From NCBI RefSeq assembly GCF_965363235.1, contig NC_134839.1:100228417-100292416 (forward strand): a stretch of DNA of 64,000 bases. Direction: 5' to 3'. Made by a program: the position numbers and the translations under genes. Positions within the stretch are counted from its first letter, which is position 1, and each line of letters begins with the position of its first letter. The DNA comes from Mytilus galloprovincialis. Its lineage: Eukaryota > Mollusca > Bivalvia > Mytilida > Mytilidae. Positions 46,401 to 56,569 of the stretch are shown here, one piece after another. The notes under the pieces are model-generated. The model was not told where the DNA came from. It saw nothing but the letters and a program-made list of their open reading frames with translations, and made no database searches.

Positions 46401-49232
46401 TCATCAAAGTTTTGCTTAAATGAACCATTGGAAAATAGACAGAGAAAACTTGTTTGTTCCAGAAAATCCAGTTGAATGCTGTAAAATAATTCCTATAATC
46501 CGTTTGTTTATGATCAGACATTTCAAGATAACCAATGTTGCTATTTGTAACATAATTTACACTTCAACTTTGTAATGAAACGAGGGTTGTTTCCATAAAA
46601 GTTCAAATAAATGTCAATTAAATCTATCCATTGGGAAAATGTCACTTGAAAATTCTAGAATTTTCCTGATGACAAATATTGACAAGTTAATAACATTGCT
46701 GGCTATATAAACTGGAAATATTAGTTGTATGTCATAGATTGTAGAATAATAATAGATGACAACACTTGAATATTATCTTAGGCTAAAAATGAAAAGACAA
46801 GTTCTTGTTCTTAGAAAACAAGGTAAGACAAACAATGTTAATTATATTGTTTTATAAAGAGTTACAGAGGGAGGTCATTAGAATTGATATGAATGCAATT
46901 TGTATGTTCAAAATATTGGAGGTTATCAGTAAACTTGTGATAAATGCATTTTATTTGTTTCCTAGACATTAATAGCAAACTAAGTACAAATTTTATTATT
47001 CCAATTTATATTTCAGCTGAGAGTGTCCCTGATAAGAAAGTAAAGACAGCTGATACAAAGATGACAAGAAAAGTGGTTCTTAAAGAAAGGGTGGATAACT
47101 CTTACAATAAGGTATGATCACATATCTGTCTTAAAGCAAGATATTTAATGAGTTTTATAGTTTTGTTTGACTTCTTGTTTTATGATAAATGGGCATAGAT
47201 AAAAAAAAAAATGTAGGATTAAAATCATGGTTTAAATTAAGGGTGCAGTACAATCATTTGTGAGTTTCATTTTATAACATTTCTTGCTTTGCCTATAGAT
47301 TCAGTCTAAGAGTGAATTTTTCTGTAAATTTTTTTCGAGAAAAAATTGAAGTATTTCATATACCCAGCCAGACCTTGTTATAATATTCATTATGATCATT
47401 GAGGTTTAATTATAACTTATGTTTACAAATCTTTTTACTATATATTCTTCTATTTTAGTCTTCAGTAAAAAGTGAATCTGCTGCAGATGTCACATGTCAC
47501 AGTAAAAAGACCAGGATGTTGGTAAGTCTAACCTCAAAAGATCTGTTCACGCTATTGTTAAAAACTTACAAAAGATTACAGCCTTGTTCAGGCTAACAAA
47601 TTATAATTAGATTTTGTAAATATGCAACAAACAAGTTTATTATTTGCAGTTTGAAAGCAAAGTTAATTATTGAATGAATTTATGCAAATAATAAATTTTG
47701 AATGATGTTGTTTTATTTAAAGATAGGAATTCAAATCTGGAAAAAAAAATACCAGTGTTTGCATTTATTCAATTAACACTTCAAGTCAGTTATCTTTATA
47801 GAATTAAATTTTATTAATATGGGGAGAAAATCCTTTTCTACCATTTTTGTATATGTATAACTTATATTTTCATGTCTATCAATATAATAATTGAATTGTG
47901 TTTTATTCCATACAGAGTGAAGAAGAGATAGACACTATAACAAAGATCCACACAATATGTAATGGTCAGAGAACTGTGCAGTATCTCGACCTCAATGATA
48001 TTCCTCTTAACTTCAAACATTTTCCTCGTAAGTATACTTTGACCTATAATGGTTTACTTTTATAAATTGTTATTTGGATGGAGAGTTGTCTCATTGGCAC
48101 TCATACCACACCTTCCTATATCTAATCACAAGTTTTATGTCTTAGTGATACAAATCAGTACTATTTTGGATTATTAATGTTACGGTTTGTGAATTAATTT
48201 TGTAAAATAATTAGAATATTACATGCAGATGATTTTTAAGATTGACTCCATTTACATCTGCATATATTGACTAATTATGTAATTTATTGTTTTAATTATT
48301 ATTTCAGCTCCCAAGAGAGCCAGTAAGGTAGTCTGGAACCATGACATTTCTACAGATGAGAAGATACACCATACGCCTCAGTCAAAGCTACCTTCCCTAC
48401 CAAGACCTATACTACAACAGGTTTGTTTATATTATTATTCTTAAAAGTTGATAATGGTACTTGTTAGACTAAACACAGTATGAGTTGCTTGTACATTCCG
48501 AAAAGGATGTTTGACAAAATAATGAGCTATTTCTTTACTCTTTAAGTTTAAAATGTAGAATTTTTGAAAGGATAATTATTTTTTACCTAACACCAGTTTT
48601 GGCCATACTCAAACAATATTGATGATAAATGTTGTTGAAAAAAATAAAAAGAAAGATATCTCCCATAACCTAAGTTTTTACAGTAATGTCTCATTGTTAT
48701 TTTATTTCACCATTAAAAAATGTTTCAACTTAAAACTAGATCAACCTTCAATATTCAACTGTTTATCAATGATTCACACTAAACTCCTATATTTGACTAT
48801 TCTAAATCAACTATACTCCAGTTTTCGTAGATTGGATGTCCAAAAACTTTCAACATAGAAAAAATGTTGTTTATTTAAGTAAACTTTAATATTTGATGAT
48901 ATATTACTCTAGTGATGTATTTCAACAAAAATGATACATGTATAAAAATAACTGGAACACAGTAAAAAAACAAAAATATCCGCAGTAACCAAATTTAAAT
49001 ATGATAGTCTTTAAAAAGTTGTAGTTACATTTTTTTTCATTGACAGCTATGCATAAACATTTAACATTTGAATAGCCTTAGATAAATATATCAACATTTT
49101 AATTATGATATTTTTCAGAAGCCAAAAGATTTTACCTACCCATATAAAGAAGATGAGCCTTCTCCTATAGTGATAACAAAAGTTCGCAGAAGTAAATCAT
49201 TGCCAAGAAAATCCAGAGAATGGCCTTGGTAA
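33073..49232 (+). CDS. Serine-rich disordered protein, unknown function, seven coding exons (first tentative)
   Basis: I do not recognise this protein. Seen: exons 43964-45840, 47017-47111, 47459-47521, 47916-48027, 48308-48420 and 49119-49232 all join in frame through GT/AG borders and end at TAA 49230-49232. A candidate first coding exon 33073-33188 has the right phase, which would give 829 aa; without it the start is unknown. The large exon begins with the acidic run STEEEEDDNVFLDEGSDQK, then a basic KKTQKRR, Ser/Asp clusters (SDSDSGSK, SDTDSDSDCE), two near-repeats (LRKFMKKGSKLDLSIRKFMK) and a pair of ~20-residue repeats (TLPVRCSSSLTVNKSLCD / TLPLRSSSSMSVNKSLCD). The C-terminus is basic: VRRSKSLPRKSREWPW. 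There are no transmembrane segments or catalytic motifs. A scaffold or cytoskeletal/nuclear adaptor with many phosphosites is possible but unproven. Confidence 0.75.
33527..33652. mobile_element. Imperfect palindromic MITE
   Basis: The left arm (GATATCGTAAAATATCAGCC... AATGTGAACCTTTTT) and right arm (AAAAAGTTTCACATT ... GGCTGATATTTTACAATATC) are inverted copies around GGCGAGTGAACGCAGC. No clear target duplication. Confidence 0.65.
33742..33826 (+). repeat. ~40-bp direct duplication
   Basis: TCTCCTCTCGCATTGTGAAATCGCTGATAA-type sequence occurs twice in tandem (TCTCCTCTCRCATTGTGA, CATCGCTGATAA). Confidence 0.6.
34176..34296. mobile_element. Degraded copy of the 6491-6616 MITE family
   Basis: AATAATTATAAGTCTAAG, AAGGCTATATTATT, TTTGCTTTGATGCCTT, AAGGCGTTAAAGAAAAA, ATATAATAG and GTCATAATTATTTGGA occur in the same order and palindromic layout as the intronic copy at 6491. 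Confidence 0.75.
34915..35055 (+). repeat. ~70-bp tandem duplication
   Basis: TTTTTAACGACCTTGACTGG...CCCGGTCGGTCC...GGCACAG is followed by TTTTTAAGACCTTGACTGG...GCATGGTCGGACTGGCACAG. It is not recognisably coding. Confidence 0.6.
35560..35665 (-). repeat. Dispersed repeat fragment (GGTATGAGTGCC family, inverted)
   Basis: GGATGGAGAGTTGTCTCAAT followed by GGCACTCATACCACATCTTC: reverse complement of the start of the repeat at 20787. Confidence 0.7.
36066..36510 (+). repeat. Dispersed repeat 'C' with terminal hairpin
   Basis: Starts TTTTTAGCTCACCTTGCCCG...GAGCCAAGTGAGCTTTTCTC, in which AGCTCACCTTGGC-type arms are self-complementary. It continues with GCGTCTGTCGTCCGTTG and ACCATGGCTAAAAATAGAAC-like text that recurs at 39420-39470. 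A second start-like block (TTTTTAGCTTACCTGGCCCG) lies at 36473. Confidence 0.75.
37425..37900 (+). repeat. ~160-bp monomer tandem repeat (three copies)
   Basis: TGGTTTCCGACAATAACTCA, TGGATTTTCCAGTTTTCGCA and TTGATTTTCCAGTTTTCTTA start successive diverged monomers, each followed by a GCAGTTTNCTGAAAC block and a GATTTTTATAAAT block. Confidence 0.6.
39300..40240 (+). repeat. Dispersed repeat 'C/D', direct copy with ~147-bp monomers
   Basis: TGGCTAAAAATAGAACATAG, then four monomers with CATCTGACCTTGACNTCATT and TTCATGGTTCAGTGG at ~39615, 39759, 39911 and 40058. Ends AAGGCAAGACATTTCAGCGT, GTGCACTCTTGTTGG, the complement of the start of the 30539 copy. Confidence 0.78.
40398..40692 (+). repeat. 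Dispersed repeat 'B', with CGTT/CGTC microsatellite
   Basis: TTATGCCCCACCTACGATAG...GGGGCATTATGTTTTCTGGT, then GTCCGTTCGTTCGTTCGTCC, and an end at GAGGACACATTCTTGTTTT. Related copies: 51905-52047 and, inverted, 24125-24375. The open frame on the - strand here is repeat-derived. Confidence 0.75.
41060..41760 (+). repeat. ~160-bp monomer tandem repeat (four copies)
   Basis: TTCTCAAACTTTAGTTTGGC...CCAAATGTTATGAAACTTAT recurs at ~41090, 41247, 41412 and 41574. The tract ends GGGGCATCATCTGTGTTCCA TGGACACATTCCCC, an end similar to family B. Confidence 0.7.
41761..43963. other. Intron or upstream region of the serine-rich gene
   Basis: Very AT-rich. No repeat family was recognised. A consensus-like donor ATAG|GTAAGT sits at 42809, but no open upstream exon accompanies it. 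Confidence 0.4.
43964..45840 (+). CDS. Serine-rich gene, large coding exon
   Basis: Acceptor TATTTTTTGCAG at 43952-43963; donor AAAG|GTAAGT at 45841. The frame is open upstream of Met 44028 to the acceptor (RISTEEEEDDNVFLDEGSDQ), so 44028 is not necessarily the start. About 625 residues, dominated by Ser, Asp, Lys and Asn; low complexity but with non-random repeated motifs. Reading past the donor hits a stop at 45870. Confidence 0.88.
46032..46289. mobile_element. Poly-G/poly-C-bordered Harbinger-like MITE
   Basis: Inverted ends GGCAGCAACCATTTGATTTT then CTGGGGGGGGCTATGGTTTT (left); the right end is the mirror image with a 14-C run. TAA flanks both sides (46029-46031, 46290-46292). A second copy starts at 63916, also after TAA. 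It lies in an intron of the serine-rich gene. Confidence 0.82.
47017..47111 (+). CDS. Serine-rich gene, internal exon
   Basis: Acceptor TTATATTTCAG, donor AAG|GTATGA. Encodes AESVPDKKVKTADTKMTRK, then VVLKERVDNSYNK; its phase agrees with both neighbours. Confidence 0.8.
47459..47521 (+). CDS. Serine-rich gene, internal exon (63 nt)
   Basis: Acceptor TTCTATTTTAG, donor TTG|GTAAGT; 21 codons in phase 0 (SSVKSESAADVTCHSKKTRM). It could be skipped without a frameshift. Confidence 0.75.
47916..48027 (+). CDS. Serine-rich gene, internal exon (QYLDLNDIPLNF)
   Basis: Acceptor TTCCATACAG, donor C|GTAAGT. Encodes SEEEIDTITKIHTICNGQR, then TVQYLDLNDIPLNFKHFP, the most structured-looking part of the protein and the best search seed. 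A dispersed-repeat fragment begins about 12 nt after the donor. Confidence 0.85.
48040..48123 (-). repeat. Dispersed repeat fragment in an intron of the serine-rich gene
   Basis: Reverse complement of the 20787 family (TGACCTATAATGGTTTAC... GGAGAGTTGTCTCATTGGCA CTCATACCACACC). It starts only ~12 nt beyond a splice donor. Confidence 0.75.
48308..48420 (+). CDS. Serine-rich gene, internal exon
   Basis: Acceptor TTATTTCAG, donor CAG|GTTTGT. Encodes PPKRASKVVWNHDISTDEK, then a Pro-rich LPSLPRPILQQ. Confidence 0.82.
49119..49232 (+). CDS. Serine-rich gene, terminal exon
   Basis: Acceptor ATATTTTTCAG; encodes KPKDFTYPYKEDEPSPIVI, then TKVRRSKSLPRKSREWPW and TAA. RRSKS and SLPRK resemble basophilic-kinase or 14-3-3-type sites (inference only). 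Confidence 0.85.
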   Translation, partial: KPKDFTYPYKEDEPSPIVITKVRRSKSLPRKSREWPW

Positions 49233-49269
49233 AGAATAGAGAGTTGAAAACAACACAGCAATGTTAACA

Positions 49270-49340
49270 GTCGTCTTTCATAGTGATAACCAAAGTTCCT
49301 CACAGTCATTTACTGCCAGGGGATGGCCAGGGTGTATCAC
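49270..49340 (+). repeat. Decayed duplicate of the terminal coding exon in the 3'UTR
   Basis: ATAGTGATAACCAAAGTTC, CAGTCATTTACTGCCA and GGATGGCCAGGGTGTA parallel ATAGTGATAACAAAAGTTC, AAGTAAATCATTGCCA and GAATGGCCTTGGTAAA of 49168-49233, about 110 bp upstream. Confidence 0.7.
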
Positions 49341-49473
49341 AGAAACATTTACACAGCTCTGTTATTGTTGGACTAGTGCCTTGATACTTAATTATATGTT
49401 TTTATGGGAATATGAATGAAAAGGAATTTGTTATTTGAATGACATTTTTATAGAATGAAACTTTGTGTGTATG

Positions 49474-49837
49474 AATAAATGTTTGTTATGAACGTTGTCA
49501 TTTTGTGAGTTTTATATCATAGAATTTTTTTTATAAGAGTGTATGAATTTCTAAGTTGAAAATGGGAATGGTTTATATATTTTTAAGAAAGATTGAGTGA
49601 TTTTCCATGAAAATATATGAAATAGTTTCATATTGTATAAACTTTTTCTGAACTGTATTTAACACAATCAGTGCTTTGTATGTTTTAATAAAAACATACT
49701 TGTTTAACTTATTTATTAAACCAATTGTTATCAAAGGTGTATGATCGTATTGAATTGTAAAAACTTTTTATACAACAAGAAATCACCCATGTATTATTCA
49801 TCCTTATTTATTTATTAATGATACATATTGAAATAAA
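49474..49837 (+). promoter_or_regulatory. Polyadenylation signals of the serine-rich gene
   Basis: AATAAA hexamers at 49474-49479, 49687-49692 and 49832-49837 follow the stop within ~600 nt, suggesting alternative 3' ends. Confidence 0.5.
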
Positions 49838-49840
49838 ATT

Positions 49841-51904
49841 CAGAAAACAAGATTTAATAGTTGGTATTTATTTTTTTCATACACCATTTTTGATGTTTCT
49901 AGAAAGTATGAAATGAAGGGAGTAACTTAGGATGTTTAGCTTGCAATAAGCTGTTTTGATATAGGAATAAACTTTGAAAGTTAACTGCAACTTATTTATA
50001 GTTAATGGCAGTGTTGTATAGGTTGCTTTGATTTTTGCAGAGTCTGTTCAAGACAACTATTTTTTCACATAACCTGCACAATGTTCAAGGTTAAAATATG
50101 TGTGGTAAATACAAGGTAGCTTAATTTACAGGATGAAACAATATTTGTTCATTGGGGGGAAATATGTAAATTATTTGTCCTTGAAAGATGAAGAAAAGCT
50201 TAGTGTTTGTCAAATTGTTCTTATATTAAACATTTATTTTTGATTGAAAAGAAAGTCACTGTAGTGACCACTGACATATTATATTGATGGAAATATACTC
50301 TTGACCAATCCTTTTCAACTAGTATGGACCATAATAAATTGTCATTCACATAAAATAATTGAAAGTTAGTGTCAATAGCTGACATTATTTCAGGGCTTGT
50401 ATGACATTGAATTAATCTAAGTGGGACAAAAAAATCATTTCATGATATTTTGGCCCCTAAATTTTATACATTGGTGGCATCTGAAGATAATCTAGATTTT
50501 CAGGTTCATATGAAGCTCTATTGATAGGGACCTGAATTTGTTGAAGATTTTAAGAAGTTAAACTACAGATATTTGACATTGATGTATTAGTGTTACAATT
50601 GTTGAAGAAATTGAGTAATATGTTTTTATTAAATACATGTATATCAAACATTTTTTTACAGGTATTTTGTATTTTATATGAGAGATTGTTTTGAATTGTC
50701 TCCCATATGGAAATCTCCACGTTGTTATATACGGGTAAAATTTTATATGTTTTCAAATATTTTTTTTAATGATTTTGTATTCTTATCACTGTCTCATATT
50801 TAAAATGTTTTTTGAGGCTTTACATGGAATCTTGTCAAGCACAAGAAGACGATTGCAATGAAATTGATACTCATTATGTTAGAAGAATTTTAGTTTTATT
50901 TGTTGCTTAGTTTTATCTTGCTTTTTTTTTCATTCAGATGTGCAATACACCGTAAGGCATTTTAAACACTAGTCTGTATTTCTTTTGAGTTTTTTTTTCT
51001 TCTTATTCTTTTTTAGCTTTCATATTTGTTGTTCTTACTTCATTTCTTTCTTGTATTTTTTTTTATGTAGTTTTTTTTCTTGTTTTACACACTGTTTCTT
51101 ATTTCAGTATAGTAGGTAAATGTCTTTTTTAGTCATGTTTGTATGTCTTTTGTATCAAATTAACTTTGTGAAGATGTTGCTTTGATCAGGTTTAGTTTGT
51201 TCTATATTTTTTTCAATACAAATGTATTTGGTTGCTACAAAATACAAATTAAATTATAAATTTTGTGCTTGTTTTTATTCCTCAGATTTCTGATATCTAA
51301 GCAATGAAGGCCTTTCTTTAATGTTTAATCTAATGAAACATTATATTCTAAACTTTTATAATTACTAGATTTCAAAACATTTATAATTACTAGGAGATTT
51401 TATTTTATTTTAAATCAAATTTTATAAAATTTGCATAAAGTATACTGTTATAAAAATAAATATTTTCAAAGACCAAAGATTTATTTTTTGAAAAAAAGAT
51501 AAATATCAAGATTAGCAAATTTAAGATTTTGACAGGTGAGTAAAACAAGTGACTATATTATGTGTTAAAAGTATAGGGCTAATGACAGGTAAATATTTTA
51601 TTGATTTGTCTTTGATAAAATGATGACAGAGCTATTTTTTTTTAAATATAGTGCTATGTATTATACAATCAAATACTTTGAAGGAAATATTGAAAAAAAG
51701 TAGACTGATTGGTGTAAGAATTAAATTGTTCAGGAAAACACCTATTTATTTCCTGACACTAGTCAACTTGTTAACAACAACATTTGTAAATAAATAATTC
51801 AATCAGCCAAACTGATCTTGTGGTTATATGTCCCCAACCGACAAATTCGAAGGTGACTTAAGGATGGAACTCAGCCAATCTCGAAAAACAGTTTTTCCGC
51901 ACTT
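49841..51904. other. Intergenic or extended 3'UTR
   Basis: AT-rich with long T runs (50930-51080). No gene or repeat was recognised; the open frames present look random. Confidence 0.45.
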
Positions 51905-52047
51905 TTTATGACCCACCTACGATAGTAGATAGGGGCATTATGTTTTCTGGTCTGTGTGTATTTTAGTTTCACCGTTCATCTGTTCGCCCGTCTGCCATGC
52001 TTCAGGTAATGGTTTTGGGGCATCAGTGTATTATGGACACATTCTTG
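51905..52047 (+). repeat. Dispersed repeat 'B', internally deleted
   Basis: TATGACCCACCTACGATAGT...GGGGCATTATGTTTTCTGGT and GGGGCATCAGTGTATTATGG, ACACATTCTTGTTT: both ends of the family with most of the interior missing. Confidence 0.7.
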
Positions 52048-52149
52048 TTTGTGTCAAACCTGGAGATATTGAACTGATGATTTTGTGCAGAGGCATGGTC
52101 CTTGGACTTAAAAAATTCCCTCTGATAATCAGTTTTCCACACTTTTTTA

Positions 52150-54132
52150 CACGACCGCAAAAATTGAAAATTTTTTGGTCGTATATTGGTATCACGTTGG
52201 CGTCGTCGTCTGTGTCGTCGTCGTCCGAATACTTTTACTTTTTGCACTCTAACTTTAGTAAAAGTGAATAGAAATCTATGAAATTTTAACACAAGGTTTA
52301 TGACCACAAAAGGAAGGTTGGGAGTTTGGTCCCAACATTTTAGGAATAAAGGGCCCAAATAAGCATTTTCTTGGTTTTTTCGCACTATAACTTTAGTTTA
52401 AGTAAATAGAAATCTATGAAATTTTGACACAAGGTTTATGACCACAAAAGGAAGGTTGGGATTGATTTTGGGAGTTTTGGTTCCAACAGTTTAGGAATTG
52501 GGGGCCAAAAAAGGGCCCAAAATAAGCATTATTCTTGGTTTTCGCACAATAACTTTAGTATAAGTAAATAGAAATCTATGAAATTTTGACACAAGGTTTA
52601 TGACCACAAAAGGAAGATTGGGATTGATTTTGGGAGTTGAGGTCATAACAGTTTAGGAATTAGGGGCCAAAAAGGGGCCCAAATAAGCATTATTCTTGGT
52701 TTTCGCACCATAACTTTAGTATAAGTAAATAGAAATCTGAAATTTAAACACAAGGTTTATGACCATAAAAGGAAGGTTGGGTTTGATTTTGGGAGTTTTG
52801 GTCCCAACAGTTTAGGAATAAGGGGCCCAAAGGGTCCAAAATTAAACTTTGATTTCATCAAAAATTGATTAATTGGGGTTCTTTGATATGCCAAATCTAA
52901 CTGTTTATGTAGATTCTTAATTTTTGGTCCCATTTTCAAATTGGTCTACATTTAGGTCCAAAGTGTTCAAAATTAAACTTAGTTCGATTTTAACAAAAAT
53001 TGAATCCTTGGAGTTCTTTGATATGCTGAATCTAAAAATGTACTTAGATTTTTGATTATTGGCCCAGTTTTCAAGTTGGTCCAAATCGGGGTCCAAAATG
53101 TAACTTTGTTTGATTTCATTTAAAATTGAATAATTGGGGTTCTTTGATATGCCAAATCTAACTGTGTATGTAGATTCTTAATTTTTGGTCCCGTTTTCAA
53201 ATTGGTCTACATTAAAGTCCAAAGGGTCCAAAATTAAACTATGTTTGATTTTAACAAAAAATGAATTTGTGGGCTTTTTTGATATGCTGAATCTAAACAT
53301 GTACTTAGATTTTTGATTATGGGCCCAGTTTTCAAGTTGGTTCAAATCAGGATCCAAAATTATTAAATTAAGTATTGTGCAATAGCAAGAAATTTTCAAT
53401 TGCACAGTATTCAGCAATAGCAAGAAATCTTCAATTGCACAGTATTGTGCAATAGCAAGAAATTTTAAATTGCACAGTATTGCGCAATAGCAAATATTTT
53501 CAATTGCACAGTATTGCGCAATAGCAAGACATATCTAATTGAACAATATTGTGCAATAGCAAGAAATTTTCAATTGGAGTTATCTTTCTTAGTCCAGAAT
53601 AGTAGTTGAATCAACTTAAATCATTGTTTTATACAATATACAATGTATATTCACTTTTACTACCAACTGATAAATTAAAACAATCTTTACCATTCAGTGA
53701 TAACAAGCACTTTATTTTACATTTTAATATTTTATGATGTATTTAAATGAGTAGTTATTGTTGCAAACTCCATTAGAAATTTGAATTGAGATCAGTTTTG
53801 GAAAAAGGGAAAGGGGGATGTGAAAAAAAAATGGGGGGGGGGATAAATTTTTCTCCTTTCAGATTTCATAAATAAAAAGAAAATTTCTTCATTTTTTTGA
53901 GAGGATTAATATTCAACAGCATAGTGAATTGCTCAAAGGCAAAAAAAATATTTTAAGTTCATTAGACCACATTCATTCTGTGTCAGAAACCTATTCTGTG
54001 TCAACTATTTAATCACAATCCAAATTTAGAGCTGAATCCAGCTTGAATGATTTGTCCATACTTGCCCCAACCGTTCAGGGTTCAACCTCTGCGATCGTAT
54101 AAAGCTGCGCCCTGCTGGGAGCATCTGGTTGA
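52150..54132 (+). repeat. Dispersed repeat 'F', long copy
   Basis: Starts ACACGACCGCAAAAATTG...TTTTTTGGTCGTATATTGG (self-complementary ACGACC/GGTCGT) with a GTCGTCGTCTGTGTCGTCG stretch. Diverged monomers (CTAACTTTAGTAAAAGTGAA TAGAAATCTATGAAATTTT ... AAAAGGAAGGTTGGG) recur at ~52248, 52384, 52546 and 52710. It ends at GTTCAACCTCTGCGATCGTA, AAGCTGCGCCCTG near 54115. Noncoding. Confidence 0.8.
53378..53575 (+). repeat. ~35-bp tandem repeat (TTGCACAGTATTGTGCAATA)
   Basis: Units combine AATTGCACAGTATTGTGCAA with TAGCAAGAAATTTTC, about five to six copies. The core TTGCACAGTATTGTGCAA is itself an interrupted palindrome. Confidence 0.85.
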
Positions 54133-55520
54133 TTATTGGCCCAGTTTCCAAGTTGGTCCAAATCGAGGTCCAAAATTAAACTTTGTTTGATTTCATCAAA
54201 AATTGATTAATTGGGGTTCTTTGATATGCCAAATCTAACTGTGTATGTAGATTCTTAATTTTTGGTCCCGTTTTCAAATTGGTCTACATTAAAGTCCAAA
54301 GGGTCCAAAATAAAACTAATATAAAAAAGATGTGGTATGATAGCCAATGACACAGCTATCCACAAAAGACCAAAATGACACAGACATTAACAAATATAGG
54401 TCAGCGTACAGCCTTCAACAATGAGAAAAGCCCATACCGCATAGTCAGCTATAATAGGCCCCGATAAGACAATGTAAAACAATTCAAACAAGAAAACTAA
54501 CGGCCTTATTTATGTAAACAAATTAACGAAAAACAAATATGTAACATATAAACAAACGACAACCACTGAATTACAGGCTCCTGACTTGGGACAAGTTTGA
54601 TTTTAACAAAAATTGAATTCTTGGGCTTCTTTGATATGCTGAATCTAAACATGTACTTAGATTTTTGATTATGGGCCCAGTTTTCAAGTTGGTCCAAATC
54701 AGGATCCAAAATTATTATACTAAATATTGTGCAATAGCAAGAACATTTCAATTGCACAGTATTCTGCAATAGCAAGAAATCTTGAATTGCACAGTATTGT
54801 GCAATAGAAAGAAATTTTCAATTGCACAGTATTGTGCAATAGCAAGAAATCTTCAATTGCACAGTATTGTGTTGTGCAATAGCAAATATTTTCAATTGCA
54901 CAGTATTGCGCAATATCAAGAAATATCTAATTGCACAATATTGTGCAATAGCAAGACATTTTCAATTGGAGTTATCTTTCTTTGTCCAGAATAGTAGTTG
55001 AATCAACTTAAATCATTGTTTTATACAATATACAATGTATATTCACTTTTACTACCAACTGATACATTAAAACAATCTTTACCATTCAATGATAACAAGA
55101 TTTTTTTTTTTACATTTTAATATTTTATGATGTATTAAAATGAGTAGTTATTGTTGCAAACTCCATTAGAAATTTGAATTGAGATCAGTTTTGGAAAAAG
55201 GGAAAGGGGGATGTGAAAAAAAAATTAGGGGGGGTTAATTTTTCTCATTTCAGATTTCATAATTAAAACGAAAATTTCTTTTAACTTTTTTTGAGATGAT
55301 TAATATTCAACAGCATAGTGAATTGCTCAAAGGCAAAACAAAAATTTTAAGTTCTTTAGACCACATTCATTCTGTGTCAGAAACCTATGTTGTGTCAACT
55401 ATTTAATCACAATCCAAATTTAGAGCTGAATCCAGCTTGAATGTTGTGTCCATACTTGCCCCAACCGTTCAGGATTCAACCTCTGCGGTTGTATAAAGCT
55501 GCACCCTGCAGAGCATCTGG
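54133..55520 (+). repeat. Tandem duplicate of the 3' part of repeat 'F'
   Basis: Repeats 53050-54130 in order (TTATTGGCCCAGTTTCCAAG, the TTGCACAGTATTGTGCAATA array at 54722-54965, CAGCATAGTGAATTGCTCAA, GTTCAACCTCTGCGGT). The offset is ~1.08 kb before the nested insertion and ~1.36 kb after it. Confidence 0.85.
54318..54592 (+). mobile_element. Dispersed repeat 'A', nested in repeat 'F'
   Basis: ATATAAAAAAGATGTGGTAT to TTACAGGCTCCTGACTTGGG, matching the family at 3505. It is absent from the corresponding site of the upstream duplicate (~53235), so it inserted after the duplication. Confidence 0.85.
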
Positions 55521-56569
55521 TTTCATCTTGTTTGAATATATTGAATTAATATTTGTTATATAGTTTACACCATAACAAGTTATAGATCAAGTTAGCTTTT
55601 TGTTCCAGTACCAGAATTCCTAACCGATAAGGGACTATGTATTGCCTTGCAATATCCCAAGAATAATTGTTTACTGTTGGTTTAGCGGCAATTTTTACTC
55701 ACAGCCGAACGGACCAGTTAAGTTAATTTCCATCACCTTGTATCTGTAGTCTTTCCTTATTTTGAATTATAAAAATCCTGTGAAACATCTGTACATATAG
55801 GACACTTACATGGAGAAAGTCAACCTGTGGATTTTCCATAAACCATACAATGGATATAGGGTAAGCACTTCAAAATCTTTCAACATTTGGTTGATTGAAA
55901 AGACTATTTTGTACAGTGAAAATGCAATAGAATTACTACAATTTTCTACATAATTGGCTAACCCATTTTCAAAGTAATTTCTCTGGTACAACATTTTTAA
56001 TGGAACAGCCCCTAGAAGGTTTAGCATAAAAAGAACTTAAATTCAGCTCTTCCTTTGGTCTGTCTCACTTAGATCAACTCCTCATAAAATTGAATATTGT
56101 TGCTTTGTGATGTCAAATACATTGACTTGTTCTCATCACATGTATCATACTTTTTAAACTGGCATTGATAAGTTTGACACTAAACCCTCTACTTGTATGC
56201 TTTTGAAAAAAAATGGATCCTATCATGAAGAACTACTGTGCAACTACCTTGACTACACTGGAGGGTCGCACACAGTCAGTAAATCACGAAGAATGCTCCA
56301 ATACCACAAATAAATTGTTCATCATATTGATAATATATCATATAAGCTGCTTGATACAATATGAAGCCTTTTTGGACACTCAGACTTTGCTCAACCAACC
56401 AAAAAACTCAGATCAGTATCAATATGAAGACAACCTGATATGTGTAACACATTACCTCATTCATGTCAATTCTGGAATCAGTCCTATTATTGGTGAAACA
56501 TATAACCAACTCGAGATGGGATACATACAATTTTCAAAGGAATGAGTTCAATTAATTTTCAAAGTTTAT
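55521..56569. other. Intergenic
   Basis: Contains a 110-codon open frame (56213-56545, + strand) with a hydrophobic stretch IILIIYHISCL but no recognised domain, splice context or repeat of known type. I do not call it a gene. Confidence 0.35.

Noticed and set aside
54060..54132. Helitron 3' end (hairpin plus CTRR) at the end of repeat F
   Set aside because: The terminal text is GC-rich but no clean hairpin followed by CTRR at a consistent position could be shown in the copies here.
56213..56545. 110-codon + strand frame as a small gene
   Set aside because: No domain, no splice support and no promoter-like context.
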